Assembly (NCBI GenBank): GCA_034435035.1 | Contig: DAOTXW010000081.1 | Span: 124,001 to 188,000 of the forward strand | Source: JAHEME01 sp034435035 | GTDB taxonomy: Bacteria > Chloroflexota > Anaerolineae > Aggregatilineales > UBA3940 | DNA: 64,000 bases | Reading direction: 5' to 3' | Shown here: one piece after another, positions 35,010 to 44,831 of the stretch | Numbering within the stretch: the first letter of the stretch is position 1 | Layout of the letters: each line of letters begins with the position of its first letter | Notes under the pieces: model-generated | The model's database searches: none | The model's input: the letters and a program-made list of their open reading frames with translations, nothing else | What the model was told of the DNA's origin: nothing | Program-made: the position numbers and the translations under genes

Positions 35010-35568
35010 GCTTTAGATGCTGCCCCCCGGCAGGATGATTCATGCATCGGCAGGAGTGTACCACGCCCCTCCGGGCAGGGGTAGCGCCCTGTCGCGCCGG
35101 GCGCTTGGGTCGGGAGCGCCCCATTTTATGACGAAGATCGGCGTTTGTGAAGATCTCATGAACATGCTGCGGATATAGTCGCGAGCCTCCTATCCTGAAC
35201 AGGGCCTGGCAGCTACTACCTCACCGGGTTCTGGCGCGGCTCCACAGCCCAGATTTCATGCAACGCTCACATTCTCCACAGGCTGCCCTCCTATACTGAA
35301 GGCATGGCGCACAGCGCATATATCCGGGCAGTTGGCCCTCCTACCCCCGCCTGGCGCAGCCTCCGGCCTGACAGGCGGCTGAACTCGGAAAAGGCCCGTT
35401 GCCGGACGCTGTGTGCAAGGCCCACGGAGTGGGACAAATGGGTGACTTGTGTGGCCGGTGAATGTATGTTAGAAAGGGCAGGAGAAAGCGCTATACCAGC
35501 CTGCCTGCCAGGCACCTGTCTATACTCAGGACAGGTGCAGAAGTTGTGTTTCTCGTGAGGGCTTAACC
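35010..35568. other. 559-base intergenic region between divergent sigma and pilus loci
   Basis: No credible gene. It holds three TATACT/TATCCT-like boxes in similar settings (about 35190, 35293 and 35521), a short C/G-rich stem near 35065-35082, and a 9-base inverted repeat at 35512-35538. An 84-codon frame at 35304-35558 has Cys/Arg-rich content and no ribosome-binding site. The region probably carries the control signals of both flanking operons. Confidence 0.6.
35512..35538 (+). promoter_or_regulatory. Inverted repeat enclosing TATACT, upstream of the pilus locus
   Basis: Perfect 9-base arms GCACCTGTC (35512-35520) and GACAGGTGC (35530-35538) around a 9-base centre that begins with TATACT. 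It lies 31 bases before the ATG at 35569. It may be an operator over a -10 box or a stem-loop in the leader; no good -35 is present at the right distance. Confidence 0.45.
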
Positions 35569-38500
35569 ATGATCATCAGATTAAACTCATCTGCACGGCG
35601 AACAGGGCAGGCCCTGGTCGAGTTTGCCTTAACAGTGTTGTTATTTATCCTCCTGATCGTGACCATGATCGAGCTGGGCCGCATCTTTTATGCCTATCAG
35701 GCAATCAACCATGCGGCACGGGTGGCAGCGCGTTATGCAGTCACCGGCCAGCGAATGGCGAAGTATGTCAACGATCCCACGGGTCAATCCGTTTCGGGCG
35801 CAGATGCCGGGTGGGACCTGACCCGGCAGGGGCCGCTCTGGCGCATCGCTCCATGTTGGCCGCGCTTTCCGGATGATCCATTGGCCCCTACCCTGCCCAA
35901 CGATCTCTACTACGAACCATACCGGGATGCGCGCGTCTGCTCGGTCGAAGAGACTGCCGTGCGGCAGATGCTCACGCTCCCGATCAGCCCTGACGTCGGG
36001 CGAAATGCCCCCAATGATCCTGAATGCCCGGGGATCAGCGACCCTATCTACCGGGATCGCTGCCCGGGCTACTATGCGATATATGTCCGGAGTGCCGGGG
36101 ACCTGCCTCCCGAAGCCTCGACTTTCACCCGTGGAGGATATGGCGGCGTTCCTTCAGAAACGCTGTCATACAATGACTACTATCAATTCGTCGCCCCGAG
36201 CCGTCTGGGAACCCATATCGCCGTTACGGGCTTTGCCGGGCGCCCTCTTGAAAAGGTGATCGTCGAGATCCATTTCAATCATCGGCTGATCACCCCGGTC
36301 CTGAGCTCAATTGTCCCGTATCTTCCGCTGCGGGCCAGCGCCATCGTGACGAATGAGACATTCGGCAGCACCTCGCTTCAGCGAGAGGCTATTCTGCCGC
36401 CTGAGCTGCCGCCTATCCCGCCGCTGGGCGCCCTGCGGCCGCCCGATCTGGTGGTGAACAACATCAGCGCAGCCGGGACAACAACTCCAGAACTCTGCGA
36501 GCCTGTGGACATCGATGTGTCGGTGTACAACCAGGGCACTCTCGCCTCCGGATCGGGCTACCGGCTGAACCTGTACGCCGCGACCTCTCAGCTGACGGAA
36601 CCCGTGACCCCGGCCGATTTAGCCTCGCTTGAACTCGTGGGCACGACCACGCTGGGTGAGATCCTGAACGAACAGCTCATCACAACCACGGTGCCGATTT
36701 CTCTGTGCAATCTCGGCACTTACTGGCTGTATGCCTATGCCGACGCGGACGATGACATTGACGAAGATCCCTTCGGGGATACGCCTGACAATGAGACTAA
36801 CAATGTGTCTGTCGGTATTGGCCCCTTTATTGTGGAAGGCGCGGTCATCGATCTCTCAGTAGAAAAATCGGTCGATAACTCCACCCCTACAGTTGGCGAT
36901 GATGTGAATTACACCATCACAGTGAACAACCCGGCCGGAGCTGACGTGACCGGCGTCGTCATTGAAGATGCGCTGCCTGCCGGGCTGACCTTCCGCAGTA
37001 ACGGGACAAGCCCGGAATGCAACGAGAGCGGCGGCACGGTGCTGTGCACCGTGGACATCGCAGCTGGCTCCAGCACCTCGGTGCAGATAAGGGCCCGCGT
37101 TAACGGCTCGCCTGGAGACCGCATCACTAACACGGTTCAAGATGTCAGGCTGCCGGCAGACTTCACCGATCCTGACCTTGACAACAACGTCGCGGGCGTT
37201 GACATTGTGGTTGACGGCGTCGATCTGTTTGTGATCAAGGACGTTGAAGACCTCAATGGCGGCGATGTCCTGCCCGGTGATACCCTGAACTACACGGTTA
37301 CGGTCCGTAACCGGAGCGCCAATATCACGGCGACCAATGTTGTCGCTGTGGATGTCCTTCCAGCCGGCATCACACTCGTGCCGGGCAGCACGAGCTGCAA
37401 TGAAAGTGCGGCGCCAACCATAACGTGCAACCTGGGCAGTCTGGCCCCAACGGCTACCGCGACCTTCACGATCCGGGCCACCGTCGATGCGGGCGCCCAG
37501 GGCAATCTGGTCAACACAGTGGTGGCGACGGCCAATGAGCCGGATGTCAACAGCGCTGACAATGACGACATTGCACCGGTAGCTGTTGCTGCGCCGCCCA
37601 TCGCGGATCTGGCTGTCGCGGTTACTGCCAAGGTCAACAACGTCACTTATACGCCCGGAAGAATCGTCAAAGAAGGGGACATCATCGTCTACACGGTGCG
37701 GGTCAACAATGATCTTGGCCCCTTCGATGCCACCAATATCAGCATCACCAATGCCATCGTGCCGCCGGCCAACGCGATCTTCATCGATGCGCGAACAACC
37801 CGGGGCACTTACTCAGGCGGAACCTGGAGCATCCCGTCGCTCGACTACTCGAGCAGCGCGACCCTGACGCTTCGCTACCGGGTCCTGCCGGGCGCTGCCG
37901 ATGAGAATCTCGTGTTCACCAGCACCATCGTGGATGTCGATCAGGACAACCCCGATACGGGCGGCAACAATCAGTCTATCCTGTCGATCTTCATCACTCC
38001 CTCTGCCGACCTGCGCATCACCAAGTCGGTTAGCCCTGACATCGCGGATATTGGCATTCAGGTCACGTACACGATTCGGGTGACCAATGCGGGCCCCAGT
38101 GATGCGACCAACATCGTGGTGTTTGACACAGGTCTGAGGGACGCGATCGATGATGGCACCTTCGTCGGCCTGTCGACCTCCGTCAGTACAGGAACCATCG
38201 ACAGCGACCTGGAGTGGAACATCCCCACTCTGGCCTATGGGGCCACGGCGACTCTTACGGTCACCACAACGGTGGCTGCGATCCCGGCAGATCCCTTCCT
38301 GGTCAATGAAGTGCAGGTCGCACCGGGCGATCAGGTAGATACCCAGACAAGCAACAATACCGCTACGGCGCTGTTGCAGCTGGGCGAGCCTCTGGAGTAT
38401 TTCGTCAACGTTGGAGACCCGAGCCGATGCGCTCTGCCCACCGTCACGTGGGGGGTGAATGAGCCCATGGTGGGCGAAGACTATCTGTGGGAAGCGAACC

Positions 38501-38967
38501 ATGTCTTTGCCCCGGGGGACTGGGGATACTCGGGGAGCAACTTCAAGCTGTCTGGCAAGAAGACACGTATCCGCTACCCGGATGGCGATAAGGTCAATCT
38601 GAATACAGATCCATCAACTTTCTGGTTGTTCTCCTGCCTGATGACCGGGCAGAGCTTTACCTTCAGTTTTGATGATCTCCCGCCCGGGCAGTATCAGCTG
38701 TGGCTGGGATTTGCCGACCCATCCAACAAGCCGGGGCGCCGTCTATTCGACGTACGCGCCCGCAGTGGAGCCAGCTCGGTGACACTCCTCGATAACTACG
38801 ATGTGTCACTCAACGCTGGAGGACAGGGTCGCTACATCGTGATCAACATGCCGGTCACCGTCAGTAGCTCTCGCCGTATCGACATCGACTTTGTTGGCAA
38901 CCAGAGTGGCAGTAAGGTGAAACAGGCGCTCCTGAATGCGATCGGTATCCAGTATGTGGGGCCGTGA
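35569..38967 (+). CDS. Giant TadE-like surface protein with CARDB, DUF11 and malectin-like domains
   Basis: A 1132-residue protein. The N terminus is TadE-like: basic start, GQALVEFALTVLLFILLIVTMIELGRIFYAYQA (residues 13-45), then NHAARVAARYA. This is the TadE pseudopilin signature. A soluble region of about 240 residues follows, then a CARDB-like domain (about 295-420; PDLVVNNISAAGTTTPELCEPVDIDVSVYNQG), and four DUF11-type repeats (about 425-545, 550-680, 685-810, 815-935), each with a (D/E)xTYTVxVxN-like core. The C terminus (about 940-1132; EYFVNVG, GYSGSNFKLSG, LPPGQYQLWLGFAD, RRLFDVRARSG) resembles malectin-type carbohydrate-binding domains. TadE proteins are usually 150-250 residues, so this is far beyond normal. 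Likely a membrane-anchored or pilus-borne adhesin. TGAGGG precedes the ATG. Confidence 0.8.
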   Translation: MIIRLNSSARRTGQALVEFALTVLLFILLIVTMIELGRIFYAYQAINHAARVAARYAVTGQRMAKYVNDPTGQSVSGADAGWDLTRQGPLWRIAPCWPRFPDDPLAPTLPNDLYYEPYRDARVCSVEETAVRQMLTLPISPDVGRNAPNDPECPGISDPIYRDRCPGYYAIYVRSAGDLPPEASTFTRGGYGGVPSETLSYNDYYQFVAPSRLGTHIAVTGFAGRPLEKVIVEIHFNHRLITPVLSSIVPYLPLRASAIVTNETFGSTSLQREAILPPELPPIPPLGALRPPDLVVNNISAAGTTTPELCEPVDIDVSVYNQGTLASGSGYRLNLYAATSQLTEPVTPADLASLELVGTTTLGEILNEQLITTTVPISLCNLGTYWLYAYADADDDIDEDPFGDTPDNETNNVSVGIGPFIVEGAVIDLSVEKSVDNSTPTVGDDVNYTITVNNPAGADVTGVVIEDALPAGLTFRSNGTSPECNESGGTVLCTVDIAAGSSTSVQIRARVNGSPGDRITNTVQDVRLPADFTDPDLDNNVAGVDIVVDGVDLFVIKDVEDLNGGDVLPGDTLNYTVTVRNRSANITATNVVAVDVLPAGITLVPGSTSCNESAAPTITCNLGSLAPTATATFTIRATVDAGAQGNLVNTVVATANEPDVNSADNDDIAPVAVAAPPIADLAVAVTAKVNNVTYTPGRIVKEGDIIVYTVRVNNDLGPFDATNISITNAIVPPANAIFIDARTTRGTYSGGTWSIPSLDYSSSATLTLRYRVLPGAADENLVFTSTIVDVDQDNPDTGGNNQSILSIFITPSADLRITKSVSPDIADIGIQVTYTIRVTNAGPSDATNIVVFDTGLRDAIDDGTFVGLSTSVSTGTIDSDLEWNIPTLAYGATATLTVTTTVAAIPADPFLVNEVQVAPGDQVDTQTSNNTATALLQLGEPLEYFVNVGDPSRCALPTVTWGVNEPMVGEDYLWEANHVFAPGDWGYSGSNFKLSGKKTRIRYPDGDKVNLNTDPSTFWLFSCLMTGQSFTFSFDDLPPGQYQLWLGFADPSNKPGRRLFDVRARSGASSVTLLDNYDVSLNAGGQGRYIVINMPVTVSSSRRIDIDFVGNQSGSKVKQALLNAIGIQYVGP

Positions 38968-39001
38968 TCGCATGCCCATGTGCGCCAAGAGAGGTGGAGA
39001 G

Positions 39002-40126
39002 ATGTTCAAGTTAACCGCCGAACCAAGACGCCGGCCTGCTGGCCGCCGGATGCTGGGACAGTCGCTTACTGAGTTCGCTCTGGCTTTGCCGATCCTGCTG
39101 CTTACGCTGGCAGGGCTGCTGGAGGTTGCTAACCTCCTGTTGACCTACAACCGTGCTCTACTGGCTGCCCGCGAAGGCGCCCGAATCGCGGCTGCCGGCG
39201 CGACCGATGGCACCGTCCGGCAGACCATCCAAAGCGCCACGCTGAACTCCCTGCGCATGGAGCAGGGCCAGATGGAAGTCTGGATCGTGCGGCCTATGGT
39301 GCGGACCAACACCAGCCCGTGGAGCTGGCAGGATTGGAACGCTTCGGATGAAACATGCATCTTCCCGGTCGATACGAGCACTGGCAACGAGCTGTGTGAA
39401 AACACGGCCATGAATGTCTCCAAGACTGCCGTCATGAACCAGATCCAGCAGATCACGACCGCACAATCCGGCCAGATCGATGGCGAGCGGGTCACTATCG
39501 TGGCCATCTACTACGAAGCTCAGACCCTGCTGAACCTTCCCTTCTTTAGCATGCCCGGACTGGAGGATGGCCGCATCCCGTTCTGGGTATTCGCGGTGAT
39601 GCGTCAGGAAACTGTCGACCAGACAACCAACCAGCTTCAGGCCGGCTGCAGCGCCTATCCTATCGCCATCAACGAGGCCGTCCAGACGACTGAAGGTGTG
39701 TCGCTGGCGCTGGCTTCGGAGGGTGATAGGCTGCTTGACATCCCCACCGGCGATAGTGGCTACCGCTTCCTACTGTGGCGTAACGGCGGTTCAGGGCTCT
39801 CGGTCACGCTGTTAAAACCCGGCGACGAGAGCCTGACCGAATATCTCAATCCGGCAAACCTGACCGATAATCAACTGCACCGCACAGATAGTGTCCTGAT
39901 TCAGAGCAACACGAGCGGCGCCGTAACGCGCCTGAATGAACACAAGACTGCCGGGCGGACGCTCCGCGTGATTCTGTTCTCTGCGCCCGCCGCCGAGACC
40001 GGGAACGGGCCGGGCATCATCGTGACGTCTTTTGCCATCGTGCGCGTCGATAGTGGTTGGGACGGGAGCCTGAGCGCGCTGGATCTGCAGTTCGTCAGGC
40101 TGGATTTCAGCTGCGGTTACTACTAA
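39002..40126 (+). CDS. TadE-like pilus assembly protein
   Basis: A 374-residue protein with a TadE-type N terminus: RRMLGQSLTEFALALPILLLTLAGLLEVANLLLTYNRALLAAREGARIAA (about residues 16-66), one membrane helix, and a large extracytoplasmic remainder. Cysteines in ETCIFPV, NELCENT, AGCSAYP and FSCGYY may form disulfides. Tad pili need TadE/TadF pseudopilins together with the Flp pilin. I chose the ATG at 39002, which follows GAGGTGGAG; earlier in-frame ATGs overlap the preceding gene and lack a site. Longer than typical TadE, but without added repeats. Second gene of the pilus-like cluster. Confidence 0.8.
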   Translation: MFKLTAEPRRRPAGRRMLGQSLTEFALALPILLLTLAGLLEVANLLLTYNRALLAAREGARIAAAGATDGTVRQTIQSATLNSLRMEQGQMEVWIVRPMVRTNTSPWSWQDWNASDETCIFPVDTSTGNELCENTAMNVSKTAVMNQIQQITTAQSGQIDGERVTIVAIYYEAQTLLNLPFFSMPGLEDGRIPFWVFAVMRQETVDQTTNQLQAGCSAYPIAINEAVQTTEGVSLALASEGDRLLDIPTGDSGYRFLLWRNGGSGLSVTLLKPGDESLTEYLNPANLTDNQLHRTDSVLIQSNTSGAVTRLNEHKTAGRTLRVILFSAPAAETGNGPGIIVTSFAIVRVDSGWDGSLSALDLQFVRLDFSCGYY

Positions 40127-40262
40127 GGACGTTAGCGACCATCAGCTTTGCAAAGGGCGAAGCACCCGGCTGCCGGCACAAAACAGAGGATGGGGGTCCA
40201 CTTACGGCCCCTCCCAGACCCGGCTGCGCGGGCCATATGCAGCATAGTTTGAGGTGTGAATT

Positions 40263-42398
40263 ATGACCAGGTTACGAGTCGCTCGTAAGGGCAGCATAGG
40301 CAAGATGTCCCGGCTTGAAGCCTATCGAAGCTGGGCTGCTGACCGGGAACCCGGACAGATCATCCTGCTGTTAGCGCTGGCGCTGGTCGGCCTCCTGGTG
40401 GCGGTCGGCCTGGCGCTGGATGGTGGTGTACTGCTGGTGCGCAAGCTCCAGCTGGACAAGGCGGTTGACTCGGCAGCTCTGGCGGGCGTCACCGAGGTGA
40501 ACCTTGGCCTCGACTACGCCAACACGCGAGGCCGGCAGATCATGGCCGCCAACAATGTGATCACCACCTCAGCGGCGCCCTGCGCCAGCGTCGACTGGAC
40601 TGTCAACGACTACTGCGGCGAGCGCCAGCCCGGCGCCATCCCGGCAGCCATCCGCTACCACGTCGAAGCGCGCCTCAACGCCGAGGTGTACTTCATGCAG
40701 CTGCTTGGCTTCCAGACTGTCCCGCTGCGCTCGTCAGCGACGGCCGAATACCTGAATCAGGTAGACATCTACGCAAGCGACGTAGGCGAGCTGGGACTGG
40801 TCAAGATCTCCAACCAGTCGATCTTCGGCCCCGGCCAGATCATCAACTTTGGCGACCCTTACACGCCGCCCCAGGGACAGGCGTGGTTCGGGGAGCTGAA
40901 TGGCACTTACACCTATCGCATCCGTGTCCCGGCCAACTACCCGTATGATCAGGTGCGCGTGGAAATCTGGGATCCCGATACCGGGAACCGCTCCGGAAAC
41001 ACCTGGGCCACTTACGGCGTCAACGGCACCCGCACCCCCAGCGTCACCTGCTCGGATACCAATCAGGCCAATGTATGCCTGCTCGCCACCCCGTGGGGCG
41101 CACCGGGGACTAACCCCAACCCGTTCTGGTATGTTCGGATCGACGAGAACCGGGTATACAACGGCAACCCCGGCAGCTACGGCGGGAACCTGGTCAACAA
41201 CACACGCACCGTGTACCGGTTGTTCTATCTGGAGCAGATGGCTGATGGCTCGCTGAGTGAAGTCGATCTGGCCTACTACATCGGTAAAGCCGATTCCAGT
41301 GATGCAGCCTATGCTTCTCCGACCGGGGAATATACCGCCGCGGAAGCACAAACAGAGGCGCGAGCAACGGATATGATGTGGGTCTCGCCCGGCGTCCCCG
41401 CTGATGAGCGGATGCCCAGCTTTGACGCGGGCGGCCAGGACACGGGAGAGCCGCCCGGGGATCGCCTGGAGCTGTTTGCCGAGCTCCTGTCCATCGCGGA
41501 TTTATACGGCGTGCCCGCCGGGCAGCGTCCTGCTCAGCCCAGCCCGGACTACTCATCGCCTGCCGAACCGGTCACCATCGTTGAGGACTGTGACACCTAC
41601 ATCAGCCTGGACCATGCCGGCTCAGAGCATATCGGTCCAACACAGCATATCTACACCGTAGCGGATCGCTGTGAAGGAGATGGTGATTTCATCATCGATC
41701 TCGATACAGAAGTACCCGGCATCTTCGTCGATCCGGGCAGCGGCGCCCGCTACATCTACCTGCAGGTGCGCGGCATCAGCGGCATGTCAGAGAATGGGTT
41801 TGAGTTCTGGGCCGGGCCACCGCGCAGCGCCGATATCGACGACTTCATGTTCACAGTGCCCTCTGATATCAATGCTCGCCAGATATATCTTCTGGCAATG
41901 CGATCGATGGATCTGGAGATCCATCGATCCACAGGCGTCAGTATATTTGGCCTGGGGCATCTGCCCATGAACTCCAATACGGGAACCACCATGGTGGATA
42001 TCCCGCTTGCCTACTTCGGACCCGAGTTCGCCGGCCAGCAGCTTCAGATCGACATGTTCGATCCGGATGCCGGCGCCCAGGATCCGATCGTCTTCTACTT
42101 CGACAGTATCCCGATCGCGGACTGGGCGGTCTGCTATGATGATAACGGGAATAATGCCTGGAACGGCTATCGCTGCAACACGCTGCCCGCTCAATACGGC
42201 GGGCCGCTGACCCGGACGGGAACTGCAAACATCCCGGTCGGCAGCGTTTGGCAGACTCCGCCTTATATATTTACAATTCCTTCTGACCCGGTTCAGCCTT
42301 TCTATGGCGGGCGGTTGATCGCACGCTACAAGTCGGGGGCTAACGACACTTACGGCTGGAGGATCCAGATCGAGAGCCGGCCCTACCTGGTCCAATAG
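40263..42398 (+). CDS. TadG-like pilus assembly protein
   Basis: A 711-residue protein of the TadG/TadE-G-like type. Near the N terminus it has EPGQIILLLALALVGLLVAVGLALDGG (membrane helix about 30-52), then LLVRKLQLDKAVDSAALAG, the diagnostic TadG segment. The rest is extracytoplasmic and rich in beta structure and aromatic residues (ANYPYDQVRVEIWDPDTGNRSG; QQLQIDMFDPDAGAQDP, two related beta-sandwich blocks). I see no von Willebrand A MIDAS motif, which some TadG proteins carry. GAGGTG stands before the ATG. It follows the TadE-like gene after 136 bases, in which I find only a weak TATGCA box. Confidence 0.8.
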   Translation: MTRLRVARKGSIGKMSRLEAYRSWAADREPGQIILLLALALVGLLVAVGLALDGGVLLVRKLQLDKAVDSAALAGVTEVNLGLDYANTRGRQIMAANNVITTSAAPCASVDWTVNDYCGERQPGAIPAAIRYHVEARLNAEVYFMQLLGFQTVPLRSSATAEYLNQVDIYASDVGELGLVKISNQSIFGPGQIINFGDPYTPPQGQAWFGELNGTYTYRIRVPANYPYDQVRVEIWDPDTGNRSGNTWATYGVNGTRTPSVTCSDTNQANVCLLATPWGAPGTNPNPFWYVRIDENRVYNGNPGSYGGNLVNNTRTVYRLFYLEQMADGSLSEVDLAYYIGKADSSDAAYASPTGEYTAAEAQTEARATDMMWVSPGVPADERMPSFDAGGQDTGEPPGDRLELFAELLSIADLYGVPAGQRPAQPSPDYSSPAEPVTIVEDCDTYISLDHAGSEHIGPTQHIYTVADRCEGDGDFIIDLDTEVPGIFVDPGSGARYIYLQVRGISGMSENGFEFWAGPPRSADIDDFMFTVPSDINARQIYLLAMRSMDLEIHRSTGVSIFGLGHLPMNSNTGTTMVDIPLAYFGPEFAGQQLQIDMFDPDAGAQDPIVFYFDSIPIADWAVCYDDNGNNAWNGYRCNTLPAQYGGPLTRTGTANIPVGSVWQTPPYIFTIPSDPVQPFYGGRLIARYKSGANDTYGWRIQIESRPYLVQ

Positions 42399-42445
42399 TC
42401 TGTGCCTGGCAGCCAGGGAGCGCACCTTCAGGAGGCGCCTGTAAA

Positions 42446-43657
42446 ATGCGGACACGTCGCGGGCTGGTCATTGTGGTGGTAGTCGTCCTGCTCCTGCTGG
42501 TGTGTGGGATCGGCGCCCTGATCGCGCTGGGCTCCGGCCCGCTGGGAGGCGCTCCGGGTGCGATTTCCTTCGAGGAAGTCACAGAGCCCGCGCCCGCGAC
42601 TCCGCCGCCCATGATCACGGTCATTGTGGCCGCCCGGGACATCCCCCGCGGAGCGAGCGTCTCGGTGCAGGATGTATCGACCATCGGCTGGCCTGTCCTG
42701 GCCGAGATGCCCGTCCCCGCCGGCACGCTGATCGTCAGCCCCGAAGAAGGGCTGGGGCTGGAACAGGTCGAAGGGCGCATCGCCCGGACCGATATCCTGC
42801 GCGGGCAGCCTATCCTCGACTTCATGCTGACGCCAGGCTCCGAGCCAGTTGGCCTGGCCGACCTGGGATCCGATGCGGCGCTGCTCATCCCCTCCGGCCA
42901 GGTTGCGATCGCTATGTCGATTGACCGCCTGTCGTCGGTAGCCTACGCGCTCAAAGAAGGAGATCATGTCGATATCCTGGCGTCATTTCGATTCATCGAT
43001 GTAGACGAAGAATTTCAGACCCGGCTGCCCAACAATGGGAGGGTACTGACCGATGATGCTGAGCTGGTGTCGCTCGGCTTCGGGCTGCTGGAAGTCACGC
43101 AGGGACGCCAGGAGGAGGGCCCGTTTGGCACTACCATTCTCATCATCCCCGGCGAGGCGGAGCAGACCCAGCGCCCCAGGCAGGTCACCCAGCTGGTGAT
43201 CAGCAACGCCCTGGTGCTGCGCGTCGGGCAGTGGCCGGTGGACGATCTGAACACGCCGATCGTCGTCGCGCCCGGCGCTGCGCCGCAACCGGCACCCGCC
43301 GAAGGGGAACAGGGCGCAGCCGCTTCTGCTGAGGCAACTCCGCTGCCCACTGCAATCCCCCTGCCAGAGGTCATCACGCTGATCGTAAGCCGTCAGGATG
43401 CCCTTGTGCTCAAGTATGCGCTTGAGACCAATGCGCAAATCGACCTGGCTCTGCGGACTGTTCTGGACAACGAGGTAACGGAAACCACAACCGATTCCGT
43501 GACTTTGCAGTACCTGATCGATTTCTATAACGTGGCGATTCCGCCGCGGCTGCCCGCCGCACAGGATCCACGGATTGATCAGAATGAAAGCGGCGCTGCG
43601 GCAGAATCCGAGCCATCTGCACAGCCTACGGAGACAGACCCCGGCGCCAGCGAGTAA
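42446..43657 (+). CDS. cpaB: CpaB/RcpC-type Flp pilus assembly protein (copy 1)
   Basis: A 403-residue protein. One N-terminal helix (residues 6-28), a Pro-rich linker, then a SAF domain with ITVIVAARDIPRGASVSVQDV and RTDILRGQPILDFML. The RcpC part carries DRLSSVAYALKEGDHVDILASF and VSRQDALVLKYALE. The tail is Pro/Ala/Glu-rich. CpaB/RcpC is a periplasmic or cell-wall part of the Tad secretion channel and may bind peptidoglycan or glycan. AGGAGGCG lies before the ATG. A paralogue is at 48177-49358. No secretin gene is present, as would fit a single-membrane cell. Confidence 0.85.
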   Translation: MRTRRGLVIVVVVVLLLLVCGIGALIALGSGPLGGAPGAISFEEVTEPAPATPPPMITVIVAARDIPRGASVSVQDVSTIGWPVLAEMPVPAGTLIVSPEEGLGLEQVEGRIARTDILRGQPILDFMLTPGSEPVGLADLGSDAALLIPSGQVAIAMSIDRLSSVAYALKEGDHVDILASFRFIDVDEEFQTRLPNNGRVLTDDAELVSLGFGLLEVTQGRQEEGPFGTTILIIPGEAEQTQRPRQVTQLVISNALVLRVGQWPVDDLNTPIVVAPGAAPQPAPAEGEQGAAASAEATPLPTAIPLPEVITLIVSRQDALVLKYALETNAQIDLALRTVLDNEVTETTTDSVTLQYLIDFYNVAIPPRLPAAQDPRIDQNESGAAAESEPSAQPTETDPGASE

Positions 43658-43683
43658 GCCTTTTCCGGTAGCGTTCGTACAAA

Positions 43684-43722
43684 CACAGGCGGAACCCCGC
43701 CTCCTGCGGAGTTCCGCCTGTG
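43684..43722 (+). terminator. Strong stem-loop after cpaB copy 1
   Basis: Perfect 12-base arms CACAGGCGGAAC (43684-43695) and GTTCCGCCTGTG (43711-43722), with an inner CCGC/GCGG pair in the loop. There is no T run, so it may be a weak terminator, an mRNA-stability element or a processing site between cpaB and the FHA gene. Confidence 0.5.
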
Positions 43723-43741
43723 CACAGGTGGGTTACATCCC

Positions 43742-44761
43742 ATGCCAGCGTCCTTTCTGTGCCCGCTCTGCGGGCGTGAAAATCCCCCCGATGCGATCCA
43801 ATGCTCCTGGTGTAATGCGGCCCTTTTCCTGGCCGGCGACAGTGGGATTTCTACTCACAATGTCGAGCCAGGCGATCATCCCGATCTGTCCCTTGATGGT
43901 CTGGCCCTTGAGCCTGTCTCGATACCGCCGGACCATGTGGTGCTGGCAGACCCTGCTCGCGCCCGGCAACTTATCGCCCCGGTACAACCCCGGATGATGC
44001 TCGGACGGGCCGTGGCCGACTATGATCCTCCTACCTTCGATCTGACCGATCTGGATGCGCTTGAGATGGGAGTCTCGCGCGAACACGCCACTATTCTGTT
44101 CGAGGGCCGTCATTTCAAGCTGATCGATCTGGACAGCGCCAATGGCACCTGGCTCAATGAGGCTCAGCTGGCGCCCTACCGACCGGCTCCCCTGTACCAC
44201 CGTGACCAGATACGGCTTGGCAGGCTGCAACTGATCTTCTACAGCGACCTGGCGCCGGGGCAGGATTCTGAGCCACAGCTGCCGGCTGAGCCTGTTACCC
44301 TGCAGCTGCAGGATCAGAGGCAGGCCCTGGATCCGGCTTTCCTGGCTGAGACGATCGGGCCCTGTTTGGAAGCACTGGCTCAGCTACAGGCTCTGGTCGC
44401 TCGCATTCAATCAGCCGGACCTCCCACGGTGCGGATCCTGAACATTACCGGCGAGCCTCCAGTCCGCATTACGCTGCAAGGAGCCTCGCAGGCGATCTGG
44501 CTGCTTGAAACGAGCATGCAGAGCACCGCCTACTACTCACGACGTGCTCATCGTGAAACCCTACCTGACGCCGCGCAGTCACCCTCGTCGAAGGCCATCG
44601 CGCCAAGCAGCGAGGATCCGATGATCGACCGTGCGCTTGCCCTGTTGGACCATGTCAGCCCGAATCTTCCCCAGACCGAGCGTGCGGCCTGCACAGTTCT
44701 GCTGCTGCCCATTCTGCAGCGGCTGGCTTACTGGCCTTTCACAGTGGAGCCTGCTGAATGA
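43742..44761 (+). CDS. Zinc-ribbon FHA-domain protein
   Basis: A 339-residue protein. Residues 1-30 form a zinc ribbon (CPLCG at 7-11, CSWC at 21-24). An FHA domain follows (about 84-167) with the phosphothreonine-binding residues in place: Gly-Arg in MLGRA (Arg89), Ser in VSREHA (Ser112), His115 and Asn in DSANGTWLN (Asn134). The last 150 residues hold a domain shared with the other FHA protein here (LAQLQALVARIQSAGPPTVRILNI, VRITLQGASQAIWLLE, then LLPILQRL). It stands 70 bases before a Ser/Thr kinase gene, so it probably binds the kinase or its products. Cytoplasmic. Confidence 0.8.
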   Translation: MPASFLCPLCGRENPPDAIQCSWCNAALFLAGDSGISTHNVEPGDHPDLSLDGLALEPVSIPPDHVVLADPARARQLIAPVQPRMMLGRAVADYDPPTFDLTDLDALEMGVSREHATILFEGRHFKLIDLDSANGTWLNEAQLAPYRPAPLYHRDQIRLGRLQLIFYSDLAPGQDSEPQLPAEPVTLQLQDQRQALDPAFLAETIGPCLEALAQLQALVARIQSAGPPTVRILNITGEPPVRITLQGASQAIWLLETSMQSTAYYSRRAHRETLPDAAQSPSSKAIAPSSEDPMIDRALALLDHVSPNLPQTERAACTVLLLPILQRLAYWPFTVEPAE

Positions 44762-44831
44762 GCGATCTGGCGGCGGCCCGGCCAAGATGGCCCGGCCTGC
44801 GCTCGCCGCGCACTGACGCTGTGAGGATATA

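Noticed and set aside
35304..35558. 84-codon plus-strand frame in the long intergenic region
   Set aside because: Cys/Arg-rich, no ribosome-binding site, and it runs across the inverted repeat before the pilus gene.
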